Below are positions 26,674-35,050 of a stretch of DNA of 64,000 nucleotides, one piece after another. Where the stretch lies: NCBI GenBank assembly GCA_029251165.1, contig JAQXDW010000035.1, positions 1-64,000 on the forward strand, in the 5' to 3' direction. Made by a program: the position numbers and the translations under genes. How positions within the stretch are numbered: the first letter of the stretch is position 1; every line of letters begins with the position of its first letter. The notes under the pieces are model-generated. The model worked only from the letters and a program-made list of their open reading frames with translations, did not search any database and was not told the DNA's origin. This DNA comes from Myxococcota bacterium. Its GTDB lineage: Bacteria > Myxococcota_A > UBA796.

Positions 26674-26777
26674 ACGTTCTCCACCGCAAAGTGCCTGATT
26701 CATTATGAACAAGGCATAATCCACGGCGGTTTCATCTGACAGGGGGTGGGGGCGCCCTGCCCGGGACTCAGCGGCCT

Positions 26778-27578
26778 TCACAGTGCGATCCTCATGCCCT
26801 CCCGCGCCGCGAATGCTCTCGAGAACATCGCCTGGCTGTTGCGCTCGATGCGCTCAACCCCTTCGTCACTTCGGGTGGGATCGTGGTGAAACAGCGCGAG
26901 GCGTGCTGCCCCGCTCATCTCAGCAGTCTGTGCGGCCTCATCCCAGCAGGAGTGCCCCCACCCCTTCCTTGAGGGGCCCTGGACCCCTAAGTACTCCTCT
27001 GCGGTGTACTGAGCGTCGTGGATGAGGAGGTCGGCTTCCCTCGATAGAGCGACCAGGCTTCGATCGATGGTGCGTCCGTGCTCGTTGTCGGTGGCGTAGA
27101 CCACTGAGCGGCCGCCAGCCTCCGCTCGGATCGCCATCACCCCGTTGGGGTGGTTTAGCGGGGTGGTGGACAGCGAGAACGGTCCAACATCAAGCTGATC
27201 AGAGAGCGCGGCGAATGAGAGCCGGGCTGGGATCATCTTGAGGGTGACTGGGAAGGTCGGCGGACGCATCTGCGCCGACAGAGCCTCCTGAAGCGCTGGA
27301 GCTCCGACCAGGAGAATCCGAGAGTCCGGATGAAATGCTGGCAGAAAGAACGGAAAGCCCTGGATGTGGTCCCAGTGTACGTGGCTGAAGACGATGGTCA
27401 GATCGACCGGGCGACACCCGATAGACTCTCCCAGTGCCCGCAGTCCTGTTCCGGCATCGAGGATGAGCCGATGCTCTTGATGCCGCAGCTCCACGCAGGA
27501 TGTGTTGCCGCCAGTCCGCTGATACTGCTCGCCGCTGACCGCGATGCTTCCGCGGACTCCCCAAAAGTGAACTTCCAT
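26778..27578 (-). CDS. Metallo-beta-lactamase-fold hydrolase
   Basis: A 266-aa protein. ATG 27578 is preferred (GGAGG 7 nt upstream; conserved start [12 protein letters not shown]). The GGNTSCVE segment and LDAGTGLR lead to the metal motif HVHWDH (66-71). Later NHPNG, YATDNEH and LIHDAQYT supply further ligands. It belongs to the group of phosphodiesterase-like MBL proteins related to PhnP/RNase Z-like enzymes. The substrate is unknown, possibly a cyclic nucleotide or phosphodiester. Its stop overlaps a possible GTG start of the sigma-54 activator. Confidence 0.88.
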   Translation of the reverse strand: MEVHFWGVRGSIAVSGEQYQRTGGNTSCVELRHQEHRLILDAGTGLRALGESIGCRPVDLTIVFSHVHWDHIQGFPFFLPAFHPDSRILLVGAPALQEALSAQMRPPTFPVTLKMIPARLSFAALSDQLDVGPFSLSTTPLNHPNGVMAIRAEAGGRSVVYATDNEHGRTIDRSLVALSREADLLIHDAQYTAEEYLGVQGPSRKGWGHSCWDEAAQTAEMSGAARLALFHHDPTRSDEGVERIERNSQAMFSRAFAAREGMRIAL

Positions 27579-27608
27579 GTCGATGCCTCCGTTTCGCAAT
27601 CGACACAC

Positions 27609-27625
27609 AAGCAAGGGCCGTGCCA
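27609..27625 (-). promoter_or_regulatory. Sigma-54 (-24/-12) promoter
   Basis: Read on the minus strand the sequence is TGGCACGGCCCTTGCTT, a full match to TGGCACG-N4-TTGCW with the GG and GC correctly spaced. Transcription would begin near 27599, about 20 bases before the hydrolase ATG at 27578. The operon also contains a sigma-54 activator gene. Confidence 0.85.
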
Positions 27626-27673
27626 AACGATACGAAGCCCATTTTCCATGGAATAAAACCATCGGCGATCCAA

Positions 27674-27698
27674 AATGGAACACATGACCTGTTCCATT
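27674..27698. promoter_or_regulatory. Probable enhancer site (UAS) of the sigma-54 promoter
   Basis: AATGGAACA (27674-27682) and TGTTCCATT (27690-27698) form a perfect inverted repeat with 9-bp arms and a 7-nt spacer. It is centred about 87 bp upstream of the predicted start site, the usual range for an enhancer-binding protein dimer. Smaller palindromes TTCCATGGAA (27644-27653) and TCCATTATGGA (27693-27703) share TCCA/TGGA half-sites. Assignment to the activator at 25225-26673 is inference. Confidence 0.6.
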
Positions 27699-27845
27699 AT
27701 GGACCACGTTCCCCTTGCAATGGAGACGGAGGCCTGACTCGGATGTCGGATTCGGCTCAGAAAATCTTGAGGGGAGGGGGCAAATTCATGCCGAGCCGGG
27801 ACATTTTGGAAGACAAGGGACCTGCGCGCTGAGCGCGTCGAGCCT

Positions 27846-27876
27846 CCAGCCGTCGTGTGGTGTACACGACGGCTGG
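27846..27876 (-). terminator. Hairpin at 3' end of YceI-family gene
   Basis: A perfect 13-bp stem (27846-27858 / 27864-27876) with a 5-nt loop begins 12 bp past the stop codon. It is GC-rich with no U-run, so it may act as a terminator or as a 3' stabiliser. Confidence 0.6.
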
Positions 27877-27888
27877 CAGCCGGGAGCC

Positions 27889-28515
27889 TCAGCCCTTCAG
27901 GTTGAAGTCCAGCTTGACGAGCACGTCATCCTTGATGAGATCGTCGGGCTTTCCGGGGTACTCCACACCGAAGTCCTTACGGTTCAAGGCGAACTCTGCC
28001 TTCAGGCTCGCGGAACCATCCGCGACGGTGATGGTTGCTGGGAAGGAGATCTGCTTCTCGACGCCGTGGAAGCTCAGGATTCCAGTGACAGTGTGGCCAC
28101 CCTCAGCAGCGGTGATGCTGGAGCTCTTGAAGGTCGAGGTGGTGAACTGCTCGATGCTGAAGAAGTCATCGGACTTGAGGTGTCCGGTGAGCTTCTCTGC
28201 GTCGGAGTGTGTGGATGCCATGTCGATGGTGCCTTCGATGGCGGTCAGCTGGCCATCGGCGACGGTACCGGTCGCGGTGAAGGTGTTGAAGCCACCCTCA
28301 TGAGAGCCGGTGATCTTGGCTCCGACGAAGCCGATGCTGCCAGAGGTGTTGTCACCCTTGAGGGTCGAACCTGCAGCAGCAGCCTCAGCAGGCTCTGCAG
28401 CAGCCTCAGCAGGCTCTGCAGCAGCGGGGGCAGGCTCTGTGACCTCAGCAGCAGGTGCGTTGGCGGTGGGATCGTCACAGGCAACAAAGAGGCTGAGCAT
28501 AAGTGCGGTGATCAT
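27889..28515 (-). CDS. YceI-family lipoprotein
   Basis: A 208-aa protein with GGAGAA before ATG 28515 and a lipobox (LFVAC, Cys 13). A repetitive Pro-Ala-Glu linker (about 20-48) tethers a YceI domain. That domain is shown by SIGFVGAKITGSHEGGF, the DFFSIEQFTTSTF segment and ALNRKDFGVEYPG. YceI proteins form a lipocalin-like barrel that binds isoprenoid-type lipids. It lies 38 bp behind the GntR regulator gene on the same strand, so both are likely one operon. Confidence 0.88.
   Translation of the reverse strand: MITALMLSLFVACDDPTANAPAAEVTEPAPAAAEPAEAAAEPAEAAAAGSTLKGDNTSGSIGFVGAKITGSHEGGFNTFTATGTVADGQLTAIEGTIDMASTHSDAEKLTGHLKSDDFFSIEQFTTSTFKSSSITAAEGGHTVTGILSFHGVEKQISFPATITVADGSASLKAEFALNRKDFGVEYPGKPDDLIKDDVLVKLDFNLKG
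28377..28439 (-). repeat. Three 21-bp tandem repeats encoding the linker
   Basis: Units at 28377-28397, 28398-28418 and 28419-28439; the first two are identical and the third diverges in its centre. They encode Glu-Pro-Ala-Glu-Ala-Ala-Ala units of the lipoprotein linker. Confidence 0.75.
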
Positions 28516-28553
28516 GGTGTTCTCCAGATGAGTGAGGTTAGATCGGGCGTGGT

Positions 28554-29237
28554 CTAGCCCATAATCAGCGCCAGTGCCTCCTGATCGATCTCTGTAAGCG
28601 CCTGCAAGACTGCTCTGCGGGCCAGATCCGCCTCTCCAGAGCGCACCAGGGCAAGCAGGGCCCTGTAGCTGGCTCTGGCGGTGTCACGGTCCTTTAGCAT
28701 GCGCATCAGGACACCAGGACGAGCCCGGCAGACCGACTCGATTGTGTTGAACAGCAAGATCAGCGGGAGGCTGCTTGAGGCTGCGACCAGGGTTCGTGTG
28801 AACGCCAGATCCCCCTCAAAGAAGGGAATTTCCCCGTCTGTGACGTCCTGGCGCTGGGCAATGCTCATCAGGGCTCGCTTCTGCTCCTCATCGGCATGCA
28901 GGCAGGCACCATAGATGGCCTCAGCCGCCAGAGAGCGACGCAGCGCCAGCATCTCAACCACCAGCTGATCGTCCGCGATGTTCGAGAGCAGCTCCAGGCC
29001 GCCGGTTTTTTTCCAGTCCTGGACGCGGATTCCCTGGCCCTGTCGTGGGACCACCAGCTTTTCAGCCTCCAGACGGGCCAGCGCGGCACGCAGTGTCAGT
29101 CGATTTACCCCCAGCTCCGCTGCGAGCGTGCGCTCAGGTGGAAGCAGCGTATCAGCAGGATATTCACCATCAATGATGGACCGCCTGAGGTGATCTGTGG
29201 TTATATCAACAGCACGTCTGGGCTTAATTTTTGCCAC
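28554..29237 (-). CDS. GntR-family (FadR/FCD-type) transcriptional regulator
   Basis: A 227-aa protein with a GTG start at 29237 and GGAGG 4-5 nt upstream. The N-terminal winged helix has LPPERTLAAELGVNRLTLRAAL and the QGQGIRVQDW wing. The C-terminal all-helical region (about 80-227) fits the FCD ligand domain, but the metal-binding histidines are not evident, so it may be closer to FadR, which binds acyl-CoA. It precedes the yceI-like gene. A palindromic site in its own promoter region suggests autoregulation. Confidence 0.88.
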   Translation of the reverse strand: MAKIKPRRAVDITTDHLRRSIIDGEYPADTLLPPERTLAAELGVNRLTLRAALARLEAEKLVVPRQGQGIRVQDWKKTGGLELLSNIADDQLVVEMLALRRSLAAEAIYGACLHADEEQKRALMSIAQRQDVTDGEIPFFEGDLAFTRTLVAASSSLPLILLFNTIESVCRARPGVLMRMLKDRDTARASYRALLALVRSGEADLARRAVLQALTEIDQEALALIMG

Positions 29238-29250
29238 ACAACCTCCAAAA

Positions 29251-29277
29251 TTGGTTCAGTGGTTGAACCAATATAGT
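29251..29277. promoter_or_regulatory. GntR-type operator palindrome, copy 2
   Basis: TGGTTGAACCA (29260-29270) plus ATATAGT matches the copy at 22810-22827. An extra TTGGTT at 29251-29256 makes a wider inverted pair with AACCAA at 29266-29271. It lies 14 bp upstream of the GntR GTG start, where binding would block transcription of the regulator-yceI operon. Confidence 0.65.
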
Positions 29278-29488
29278 GAAAAACTGCACTGGAGATGGCT
29301 GCTCTTTTTCGGCTTCTGATTTCTGGGCTCCTCGACGGTGCCTTCAGTTGTCTCGAAGATCGAAGATGTGGACGGTAAACCCTGATAATCAGTGGTGTCT
29401 TGACGTGGAATACGTGCGCGTACTTGAGTCGAATTCAGGCCGTCATCTGACTGAAGGCCGTGGATTCTGGCGTGCGGATGGTGAGGGG

Positions 29489-29504
29489 TGTTCCACGTGG
29501 AACA
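29489..29504. other. parS centromere site 1
   Basis: TGTTCCACGTGGAACA is a perfect 16-bp palindrome matching the ParB-binding consensus TGTTNCACGTGNAACA. parS sites nucleate ParB and usually lie in the origin-proximal part of the chromosome. No parA or parB is in this window. Confidence 0.88.
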
Positions 29505-29546
29505 ATTGAGCCTCTGGAGATGATTCGGGGCTGGAGTACGGGAAAT

Positions 29547-29562
29547 TGTTCCACGTGGAACA
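29547..29562. other. parS centromere site 2
   Basis: A second exact copy of TGTTCCACGTGGAACA, 58 bp centre-to-centre from site 1. Two identical palindromes so close are very unlikely by chance in a non-coding stretch. Confidence 0.88.
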
Positions 29563-29787
29563 CTCTCAGCGAGAATTTCTGGGTGGAGATGGCGCTTGAG
29601 TGCCGAAAATTCGCTGAATTCTGGTCACAAAGAAGCCACATGGGCTGAAAAGAGGTCGTGCTGGAGTGCTGTGCGCAGCATATTCGCGTGAGGGCGGCCG
29701 CCAGGATTCGGCTTCTCACTCATCAGGCAACCAGACGCCGCTACCAGTCAGCAGAGAACGCCACGCTCTACCGTGAATTCTCCAGGA

Positions 29788-31800
29788 TCAGTTCTCTAGC
29801 AGCCATGCTTCCAGCGACTTGATCTGGTCGCGTAGCTCCGCAGCATGCTCAAACTCCAGCTCCCGCGCGGCCTTCTTCATCTGAGTGCGCAGGCGCTTCA
29901 GCGTGGCTGGAACCTCATCTGGACTCAGTCCTTCGATGGGAGCCGACTTCTTCTCCGTCTTGACCGTGATTCGGTCCTCATCAAGCAGCGCGGCCAGAGG
30001 GCTCTCGATTGCCTTTTTGATCGTCTCTGGTGTGATCCCGTGCTCTGTGTTGTACGCCTGCTGCTTCACCCGTCGCCGATTCGTCTCATCGAGCGCAGCC
30101 TTCATCGAGCGGGTCATCTTGTCCCCGTACAGGATCACGTGTCCGTCGACGTTTCGTGCAGCCCGCCCGATGGTCTGAACCAGCGAGGTCCTGTTGCGCA
30201 GGAAGCCTTCCTTGTCGGCATCCAGCACTGCGACCAGCGAGACCTCTGGCAGATCGAGCCCCTCGCGCAGCAGGTTGATCCCGATCAGCACATCAAACTC
30301 TCCCAGCCGTAGATCCCGCAAGATCTCCATACGCTCCAAGGTGTCGATGTCGCTGTGTAGGTACCGGCACTTGAGTCCAAGCTCTTGGTAGTAGTCGGTT
30401 AGTTCCTGAGCCATGCGCTTGGTCAGTACCGTAACAAGTGCTCTGTTACCTTTTTTGATGGTGTTGTTCAGCTCACCAAACAAGTCGTCGACCTGTTGAC
30501 TGACCGGTCTGACCTCAACAGTGGGGTCCAAGAGACCGGTCGGACGAATAATCTGCTCGACAATGACCCCCTCCGTCTGCTCCAGCTCGTATCGACTAGG
30601 GGTGGCTGTGACGTAGATGACCTGGTTCATCAGTTCTTCGAATTCACCGAATTTCAGGGGACGGTTATCCATGGCAGAGGGCAAGCGGAATCCGTACCGT
30701 ACCAGGGTCTCTTTCCGTGATCGGTCTCCCTTAAACATTCCTCCAACCTGAGGAACAGAGACATGGCTCTCGTCGATGACCAGCAGCCAGTCCGGCGGGA
30801 AATACTCCAGTAGAGTCGGGGGTGGCTCACCGGGAGGGCGACCGGAGAGGTGACGAGAGTAGTTCTCGATCCCGCTGCAGCGGCCAGTCTCGGAGATCAT
30901 CTCCAGATCGAACCGGGTGCGCTCTTCCAGCCGCTGGGCCTCCAGCAGCTGGTTCTTCCCGCGCAGCTCCTCAAGGCGGACCACCAGCTCCGCCTCGATC
31001 GCGATCATCGCCTTGTCCATTCGATCCTGCGGCGTGACGTAGTGGCTGGCCGGGTAGATGGCGGTCATCTCCAATGTCTCCAGACGCTTTCCACGAAGCG
31101 GATCGATGATCGAGATACGCTCCACCTCGTCTCCAAAGAGCTCGATGCGAATCGCTCGGCTGTCCTCGTGTGCGGGGAAGACCTCGACGACGTCTCCCCG
31201 CACTCGGAAGGTGCCTCGGTGGAAGTCGGCGTCGTTGCGATCGTAGAGAATGTCCACCAGCTTGGTGAGGATCTTCTCTCGTGAGATCTCCTGCCCGACC
31301 TCCAGCCGCAGCAGCATATTGTCATACGCTTCCCGCGAGCCGAGGCCATAGATGCAGGAGACACTGGCGATGATGATGACGTCTTTACGCTCCAGCAGCG
31401 AGCGTGTGGCGGCATGCCGAAGCTTGTCGATCTGCTCGTTGATCAGCGAGTCTTTCTGGATGAATACGTCCGATGAAGGGACGTATGCTTCTGGCTGATA
31501 GTAGTCGTAGAAGCTGACGAAGTATTCAACAGCAGCATCGGGAAAGAGCCGCTTGAACTCTCCATAGAGCTGTGCTGCGAGGGTCTTGTTGTGTGAGAGC
31601 ACCAGGGTCGGCTTGCCGACATTCTGGATGACCTGGGCAACGGTGTAGGTCTTTCCGGTTCCGGTCGCTCCCAGCAAGACCTGATGCTTCTCACCGCTGA
31701 GCACGCCCTGGGTCAGCTCAGCGATCGCCTGGGGCTGATCTCCTGCAGGCTCAAATCGGCTGACCAGCTTGAAGCGCTGCGGCTTACTCATCACTTTCAT
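29788..31800 (-). CDS. uvrB: Excinuclease ABC subunit B
   Basis: A 670-aa helicase-like damage-verification subunit of nucleotide excision repair. Walker A GATGTGKT, the [11 protein letters not shown] beta-hairpin, DESHV (motif II), ATPSRYE and the IGRAARN motif VI are present. The C-terminal UVR domain (about 630-665) that contacts UvrC ends the protein. Length and motif order are standard. ATG 31800 is taken; ATG 31791 with GAGG at 8 nt is an alternative. It lies divergent from the DUF420 gene. Confidence 0.97.
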   Translation of the reverse strand: MKVMSKPQRFKLVSRFEPAGDQPQAIAELTQGVLSGEKHQVLLGATGTGKTYTVAQVIQNVGKPTLVLSHNKTLAAQLYGEFKRLFPDAAVEYFVSFYDYYQPEAYVPSSDVFIQKDSLINEQIDKLRHAATRSLLERKDVIIIASVSCIYGLGSREAYDNMLLRLEVGQEISREKILTKLVDILYDRNDADFHRGTFRVRGDVVEVFPAHEDSRAIRIELFGDEVERISIIDPLRGKRLETLEMTAIYPASHYVTPQDRMDKAMIAIEAELVVRLEELRGKNQLLEAQRLEERTRFDLEMISETGRCSGIENYSRHLSGRPPGEPPPTLLEYFPPDWLLVIDESHVSVPQVGGMFKGDRSRKETLVRYGFRLPSAMDNRPLKFGEFEELMNQVIYVTATPSRYELEQTEGVIVEQIIRPTGLLDPTVEVRPVSQQVDDLFGELNNTIKKGNRALVTVLTKRMAQELTDYYQELGLKCRYLHSDIDTLERMEILRDLRLGEFDVLIGINLLREGLDLPEVSLVAVLDADKEGFLRNRTSLVQTIGRAARNVDGHVILYGDKMTRSMKAALDETNRRRVKQQAYNTEHGITPETIKKAIESPLAALLDEDRITVKTEKKSAPIEGLSPDEVPATLKRLRTQMKKAARELEFEHAAELRDQIKSLEAWLLEN

Positions 31801-31871
31801 CCTCGTAGCGGCTCACTTCGCGCGATCGGTATAGAGCACCTACCCTGTCAACACCGATGAGGAGAGTGCCA

Positions 31872-32417
31872 ATGTCCGGTCCACTGACACAGAATACCAG
31901 CAGCCGTGATCGTTTCTGGATGAGGGTTATTGCTGGGATCTCCGTGGTCCTGGTTGCTGCGATTGGCCTGCTAACGCTGGGACCTCGTCCTGAGGGGCTC
32001 GTCGGCACAGTGGACGTCTCCTGGATGCCGCACCTCAACGGCCTCACCAACACCGGGACCTCCCTCTCGCTGCTCGCTGCGCTGGTGTTTATCCGCCGCA
32101 AGAACATCCCTGCTCACAAGGCATCCATACTCTCTGCGTTTGGATTCACCTTGGTATTCCTGGTGTCTTACGTCGTGTATCACACCTTTAAGCCTGGACC
32201 GGTGGCCTATGATGGAGACTATCGGGGGCTGTATCTGTTCATCCTCATCAGCCACATCAGCCTCGCTCCGGTTGTGGTTCCTGCTGCTCTTCTCTCGCTG
32301 TATCGCGGCTGGATGGATCAGCGTGAGAAGCACAAGAAGCTGGTTCGCTGGACCTGGCCGCTGTGGTTCTATGTTGGGGTTACCGGCGTGATGGTGTACG
32401 GTTTTCTATACGTGTAA
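31872..32417 (+). CDS. DUF420 membrane protein
   Basis: A 181-aa protein starting at ATG 31872 behind AGGAGAG. Four or five transmembrane helices occur, and the LPHLNGLTNTGTSL-like loop (here WMPHLNGLTNTGTSL), HKASILSAF, YVVYH and ILISHISLA fit DUF420. The scattered histidines may bind metal or haem. Relatives are often near cytochrome oxidase assembly genes, but no such gene is adjacent here. It converges on the isomerase gene with 6 bp between stops. Confidence 0.85.
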   Translation: MSGPLTQNTSSRDRFWMRVIAGISVVLVAAIGLLTLGPRPEGLVGTVDVSWMPHLNGLTNTGTSLSLLAALVFIRRKNIPAHKASILSAFGFTLVFLVSYVVYHTFKPGPVAYDGDYRGLYLFILISHISLAPVVVPAALLSLYRGWMDQREKHKKLVRWTWPLWFYVGVTGVMVYGFLYV

Positions 32418-32423
32418 TCATTG

Positions 32424-33626
32424 TTACGGTAAGGTGCTCCATAAGCCAGACAGTGCTGCATCGACCTGCTCCAGCCGATCCTGGCCCCAGATTAGCTCTC
32501 CGCCGACCTCTACGGTTGGTACCCCGCAGACACCGGCTGTCTCTGCTGCCTCGGTGTTCGCCCGCAGCGCTGCCTTGACGTCTGGATCGCTGGCCTGACG
32601 GATGAGCGCCGCGGCATCCAGCCCGGCCTCCGTGAGCACCGCCGTGACCACTTCTGGAGAGCCGATGTCTCGGTCCTCAGCCCACAGCGCTCGGTAGAGG
32701 TGGGGGGTGGCTGCCGGCTCGGCGATGGAGATCCGCAAGGGAAGCACAGTGCGAACTGGGAAGGTGGTCGGAAAAGAGAACGGCACCCCCCACCAGTCGG
32801 CCCAGTCCGAGAGGTCTCTGCGGACGTAGGCTTGCTTGGCAGCGCTCATGGTCAGCAGCGGCACATCCGGGGTTCCGATGCTGCGGAACAAGCCACCGAG
32901 GAGGATCGGCAGCCACTCCACCTCGACACCATTGCGCGCCGCGATGCGCGCGATCTGGGTGGAGGCGAGATAGCTGAAGGGGCTGGAGAAGTCGTGGAAG
33001 AAGCGAAGACTTCCACCGCGAGAGAGGGAAGGGGACTCCGGCGGACGCCGTCCGGAGATCGCACGCTCGACGAGGTTCAGTCGGTCCTGCCCCCACCACA
33101 GCACTCCATCCACCACCATGCTCGGGACCCCGAATGCCCCTGCAGCGACCGCCTGCTCGGTGGTCTTAAACAGCGCTGCGCGTGCCCGGGGGCTGTCGAT
33201 ACATGCCGGATCGACACCATGGTTTATCGCGATGGCGTTGAGCACAGACCGGTCGCTGATGTCCAACCCTTCGACCCAGTATGCCTGATACAAGGCATGG
33301 CTCAGCGCCACCCGCGCCGGACCGGATGCCCCCACCAGGAGCCGCATTGCAGAGACGGTTCGGCGTGGGTGAGTTGTGGGGAAACGGAGCGGTACACGGT
33401 GATAGCGGGCTTGTCGATGCAGGTCCAGTGCACCGAGTCGGGCCTTTGCCGCAGACCAGGTCGAGGAGGGGACCTGCGGAGCCTCGATGCTCTTGTAGAT
33501 GCCACCGAGCAGCACCGGGGTCCAGTCGACTGTCGCGCCACTGCGTGCTGCGAGTGCCTCGATCCGCTGCGAGGCGATGTAGGCATAGGGGCAGACAATG
33601 TCGTAGTAAAAGGTGATCTTATGCAT
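32424..33626 (-). CDS. Tandem DsbA-fold (2-hydroxychromene-2-carboxylate isomerase-like) protein
   Basis: A 400-aa protein made of two homologous halves of about 200 residues. Each half opens with FYYDIVCPYAYIAS or FFHDFSSPFSYLAS, shares LLGGIYKSI / LLGGLFRSI, and ends with AAGAFGVPSMVVDGVLWWGQDRL or its counterpart. This is the kappa-GST/HCCA isomerase family, which uses glutathione. The first half has a Cys and the second Ser at the active position, so the halves may have diverged. ATG 33626 lacks a good ribosome site. It is divergent from the phosphoesterase gene. Confidence 0.85.
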   Translation of the reverse strand: MHKITFYYDIVCPYAYIASQRIEALAARSGATVDWTPVLLGGIYKSIEAPQVPSSTWSAAKARLGALDLHRQARYHRVPLRFPTTHPRRTVSAMRLLVGASGPARVALSHALYQAYWVEGLDISDRSVLNAIAINHGVDPACIDSPRARAALFKTTEQAVAAGAFGVPSMVVDGVLWWGQDRLNLVERAISGRRPPESPSLSRGGSLRFFHDFSSPFSYLASTQIARIAARNGVEVEWLPILLGGLFRSIGTPDVPLLTMSAAKQAYVRRDLSDWADWWGVPFSFPTTFPVRTVLPLRISIAEPAATPHLYRALWAEDRDIGSPEVVTAVLTEAGLDAAALIRQASDPDVKAALRANTEAAETAGVCGVPTVEVGGELIWGQDRLEQVDAALSGLWSTLP

Positions 33627-33651
33627 ACCGGTGTTTATTGTTTGGGGTGAC

Positions 33652-34506
33652 ATGGGTGAAATCCGTCGGTATGGGAACATTTTGGTCTACCCCGCGCAGG
33701 GAAGGCTCATCTTTGCTACGGATTTCCACGGGCAGCTCGCTGACTTTCGCCGGGTCGTTGCTCGCTTCCGGAAGCGCATGGCGCGGGGCGAAGACCTCTA
33801 CCTCCTGTTCGCCGGCGACTTTGTGCACGGGCCGCGCTCAAACCAGATCCGCGGCTGGTTGAAGGCTGACGACTCCCCCACCATCCTCCGGGAGCTCGAG
33901 GCCCTGCTGGAAGAGTTCCCGGACCGGGTTCAGTCTCTGCTTGGCAACCACGAGCACGGCCACCTCGGCGGCCCGAAGACTCAGAAGTTTTATCGGGGCA
34001 TCGAGGACGACGTCACCGCCCTGGAGGAGCGCCTGGGGGCGTCTCGCACCGCTGAGATTCGCGCGCTCTTCTCGTCCTTTGCCCTCGTCGCCCTCACTCC
34101 CTGCGGGGTGATGTTCTCCCATGCCGCACCCGGTGTCAGTGAAGCCACCCTCTCAGACATCGCTGCCGCACGACTCGATCGCGCGGAGCGGCCGGTGATG
34201 GAGCTGCTCTGGCCTCGGGTGGTCAGCAGCCCCGAACGCCTTGACGCCACCTTTGCGATTATGAAATTTGGAGGCGTAACGCCACGCATTGCTGTGTACG
34301 GTCACGATGTTGTTCCCACCGGAATCGACCGCAACAGCTACCGTCAGGTGGTCATCTCGACCAGCTTCGCAATTCCAGATCGCCACAAGCTCCTCTTAGA
34401 GCTGGATCTCTCTCGGCAGTACGAGGACACCCTCGATTTTCGCGAGGGGGTTGAGCTGGTTCATCTGTATCCAGAGAAGGCGCTGGGGCGGCCGCTCCCG
34501 GTGTAG
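33652..34506 (+). CDS. Calcineurin-like metallophosphoesterase
   Basis: A 284-aa protein starting at ATG 33652 after GGGGTG. Metal motifs are in order: ATDFHG (DxH), FAGDFVHG (GD), LLGNHEHG (GNHE), SHAAPG and YGHDV (GH). All catalytic residues of the family are present, so it should be an active phosphatase or phosphodiesterase. It resembles diadenosine tetraphosphatase or serine/threonine phosphatase-like proteins, but the substrate is unknown. Cytoplasmic. Confidence 0.88.
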   Translation: MGEIRRYGNILVYPAQGRLIFATDFHGQLADFRRVVARFRKRMARGEDLYLLFAGDFVHGPRSNQIRGWLKADDSPTILRELEALLEEFPDRVQSLLGNHEHGHLGGPKTQKFYRGIEDDVTALEERLGASRTAEIRALFSSFALVALTPCGVMFSHAAPGVSEATLSDIAAARLDRAERPVMELLWPRVVSSPERLDATFAIMKFGGVTPRIAVYGHDVVPTGIDRNSYRQVVISTSFAIPDRHKLLLELDLSRQYEDTLDFREGVELVHLYPEKALGRPLPV

Positions 34507-34568
34507 TGGTCTCCTCGCTGGCAGTTCTGGGTTCTCCACCCTATGCTTCAGGCTGAAGGAGCCTGAAG

Positions 34569-34979
34569 ATGGCACGCAAGCGCAGAAAGCAGCCGGCCCC
34601 TAAGCCTGCCCCTCAGGAGTCCCGTGCCACGGTCCGTGCGGACAAGTGGTTGTGGGCAGCCCGATGCTTCAAGACCCGCTCTCAGGCCACAGATGCCTGC
34701 TCAGCCGGCCACCTCAAGCTCAACGACCGCACAGCCTCTGCCAGCGCGCAGGTCAAGGTCGGCGACACCGTCGACATCAAGACCCACGGCGATCGGCGCG
34801 TCCTCAAGGTGATCGCGCTTGGAGAGCGGCGTGGCAGCGCGGAGATGGCCGCGAAGCTCTTTGAAGATCACACCCCGCCGCCGCCACCGAAGCCCGTCGC
34901 GCAGCCTCGATGGAGCGATGGAGGAGCCAGGGCAGATCGCCGACAGCGCCGGGATATCCGAAAGAATAAGGGCTGGTAA
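34569..34979 (+). CDS. hslR: S4-domain RNA-binding protein (Hsp15-like)
   Basis: A 136-aa protein. After a basic Pro-rich start, the S4 domain (about 22-75) shows VRADKWLWAARCFKTRSQA, AGHLKLND and VKVGDTVDI. This arrangement and the basic tail match Hsp15, which rescues stalled 50S subunits with bound nascent chain. AAGGAG precedes ATG 34569. Its stop codon lies within the loop of a large hairpin. Confidence 0.88.
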   Translation: MARKRRKQPAPKPAPQESRATVRADKWLWAARCFKTRSQATDACSAGHLKLNDRTASASAQVKVGDTVDIKTHGDRRVLKVIALGERRGSAEMAAKLFEDHTPPPPPKPVAQPRWSDGGARADRRQRRDIRKNKGW

Positions 34980-35005
34980 GCATGCCCTGATTCTTTCGGA
35001 TATCC
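34952..35005 (+). terminator. Large hairpin with 22-nt arms overlapping the hslR stop
   Basis: Arms 34952-34973 and 34984-35005 are complementary except for one position, around a 10-nt loop that holds the stop codon. The stem contains GGATATCC at its base. There is no T-run after it. It could be a terminator or an RNA-processing site between hslR and the radical SAM gene. Confidence 0.6.
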
Positions 35006-35050
35006 TAGTGTGAGGCCGCCCTGAAGCGTGGTGGGCTACTGGGAGCAGTC

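Larger units (their letters stand above)
27579..27888. other. 310-bp intergenic region
   Basis: It holds the sigma-54 promoter, its probable enhancer and smaller TCCA/TGGA palindromes on the hydrolase side. A strong hairpin lies at the 3' end of the yceI-like gene. No additional gene is supported. Confidence 0.6.
29238..29787. other. 550-bp intergenic region with operator and two parS sites
   Basis: Between the GntR gene start and the uvrB stop there is no convincing gene. A 77-codon frame at 29276-29509 reads through a parS site and lacks protein-like composition. The region is richer in A+T than its neighbours and contains the GntR operator and the two parS palindromes. Confidence 0.65.

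Noticed and set aside
29276..29509. 77-codon open frame over the parS site
   Set aside because: No ribosome site, and its end lies in the parS palindrome; composition is not protein-like.
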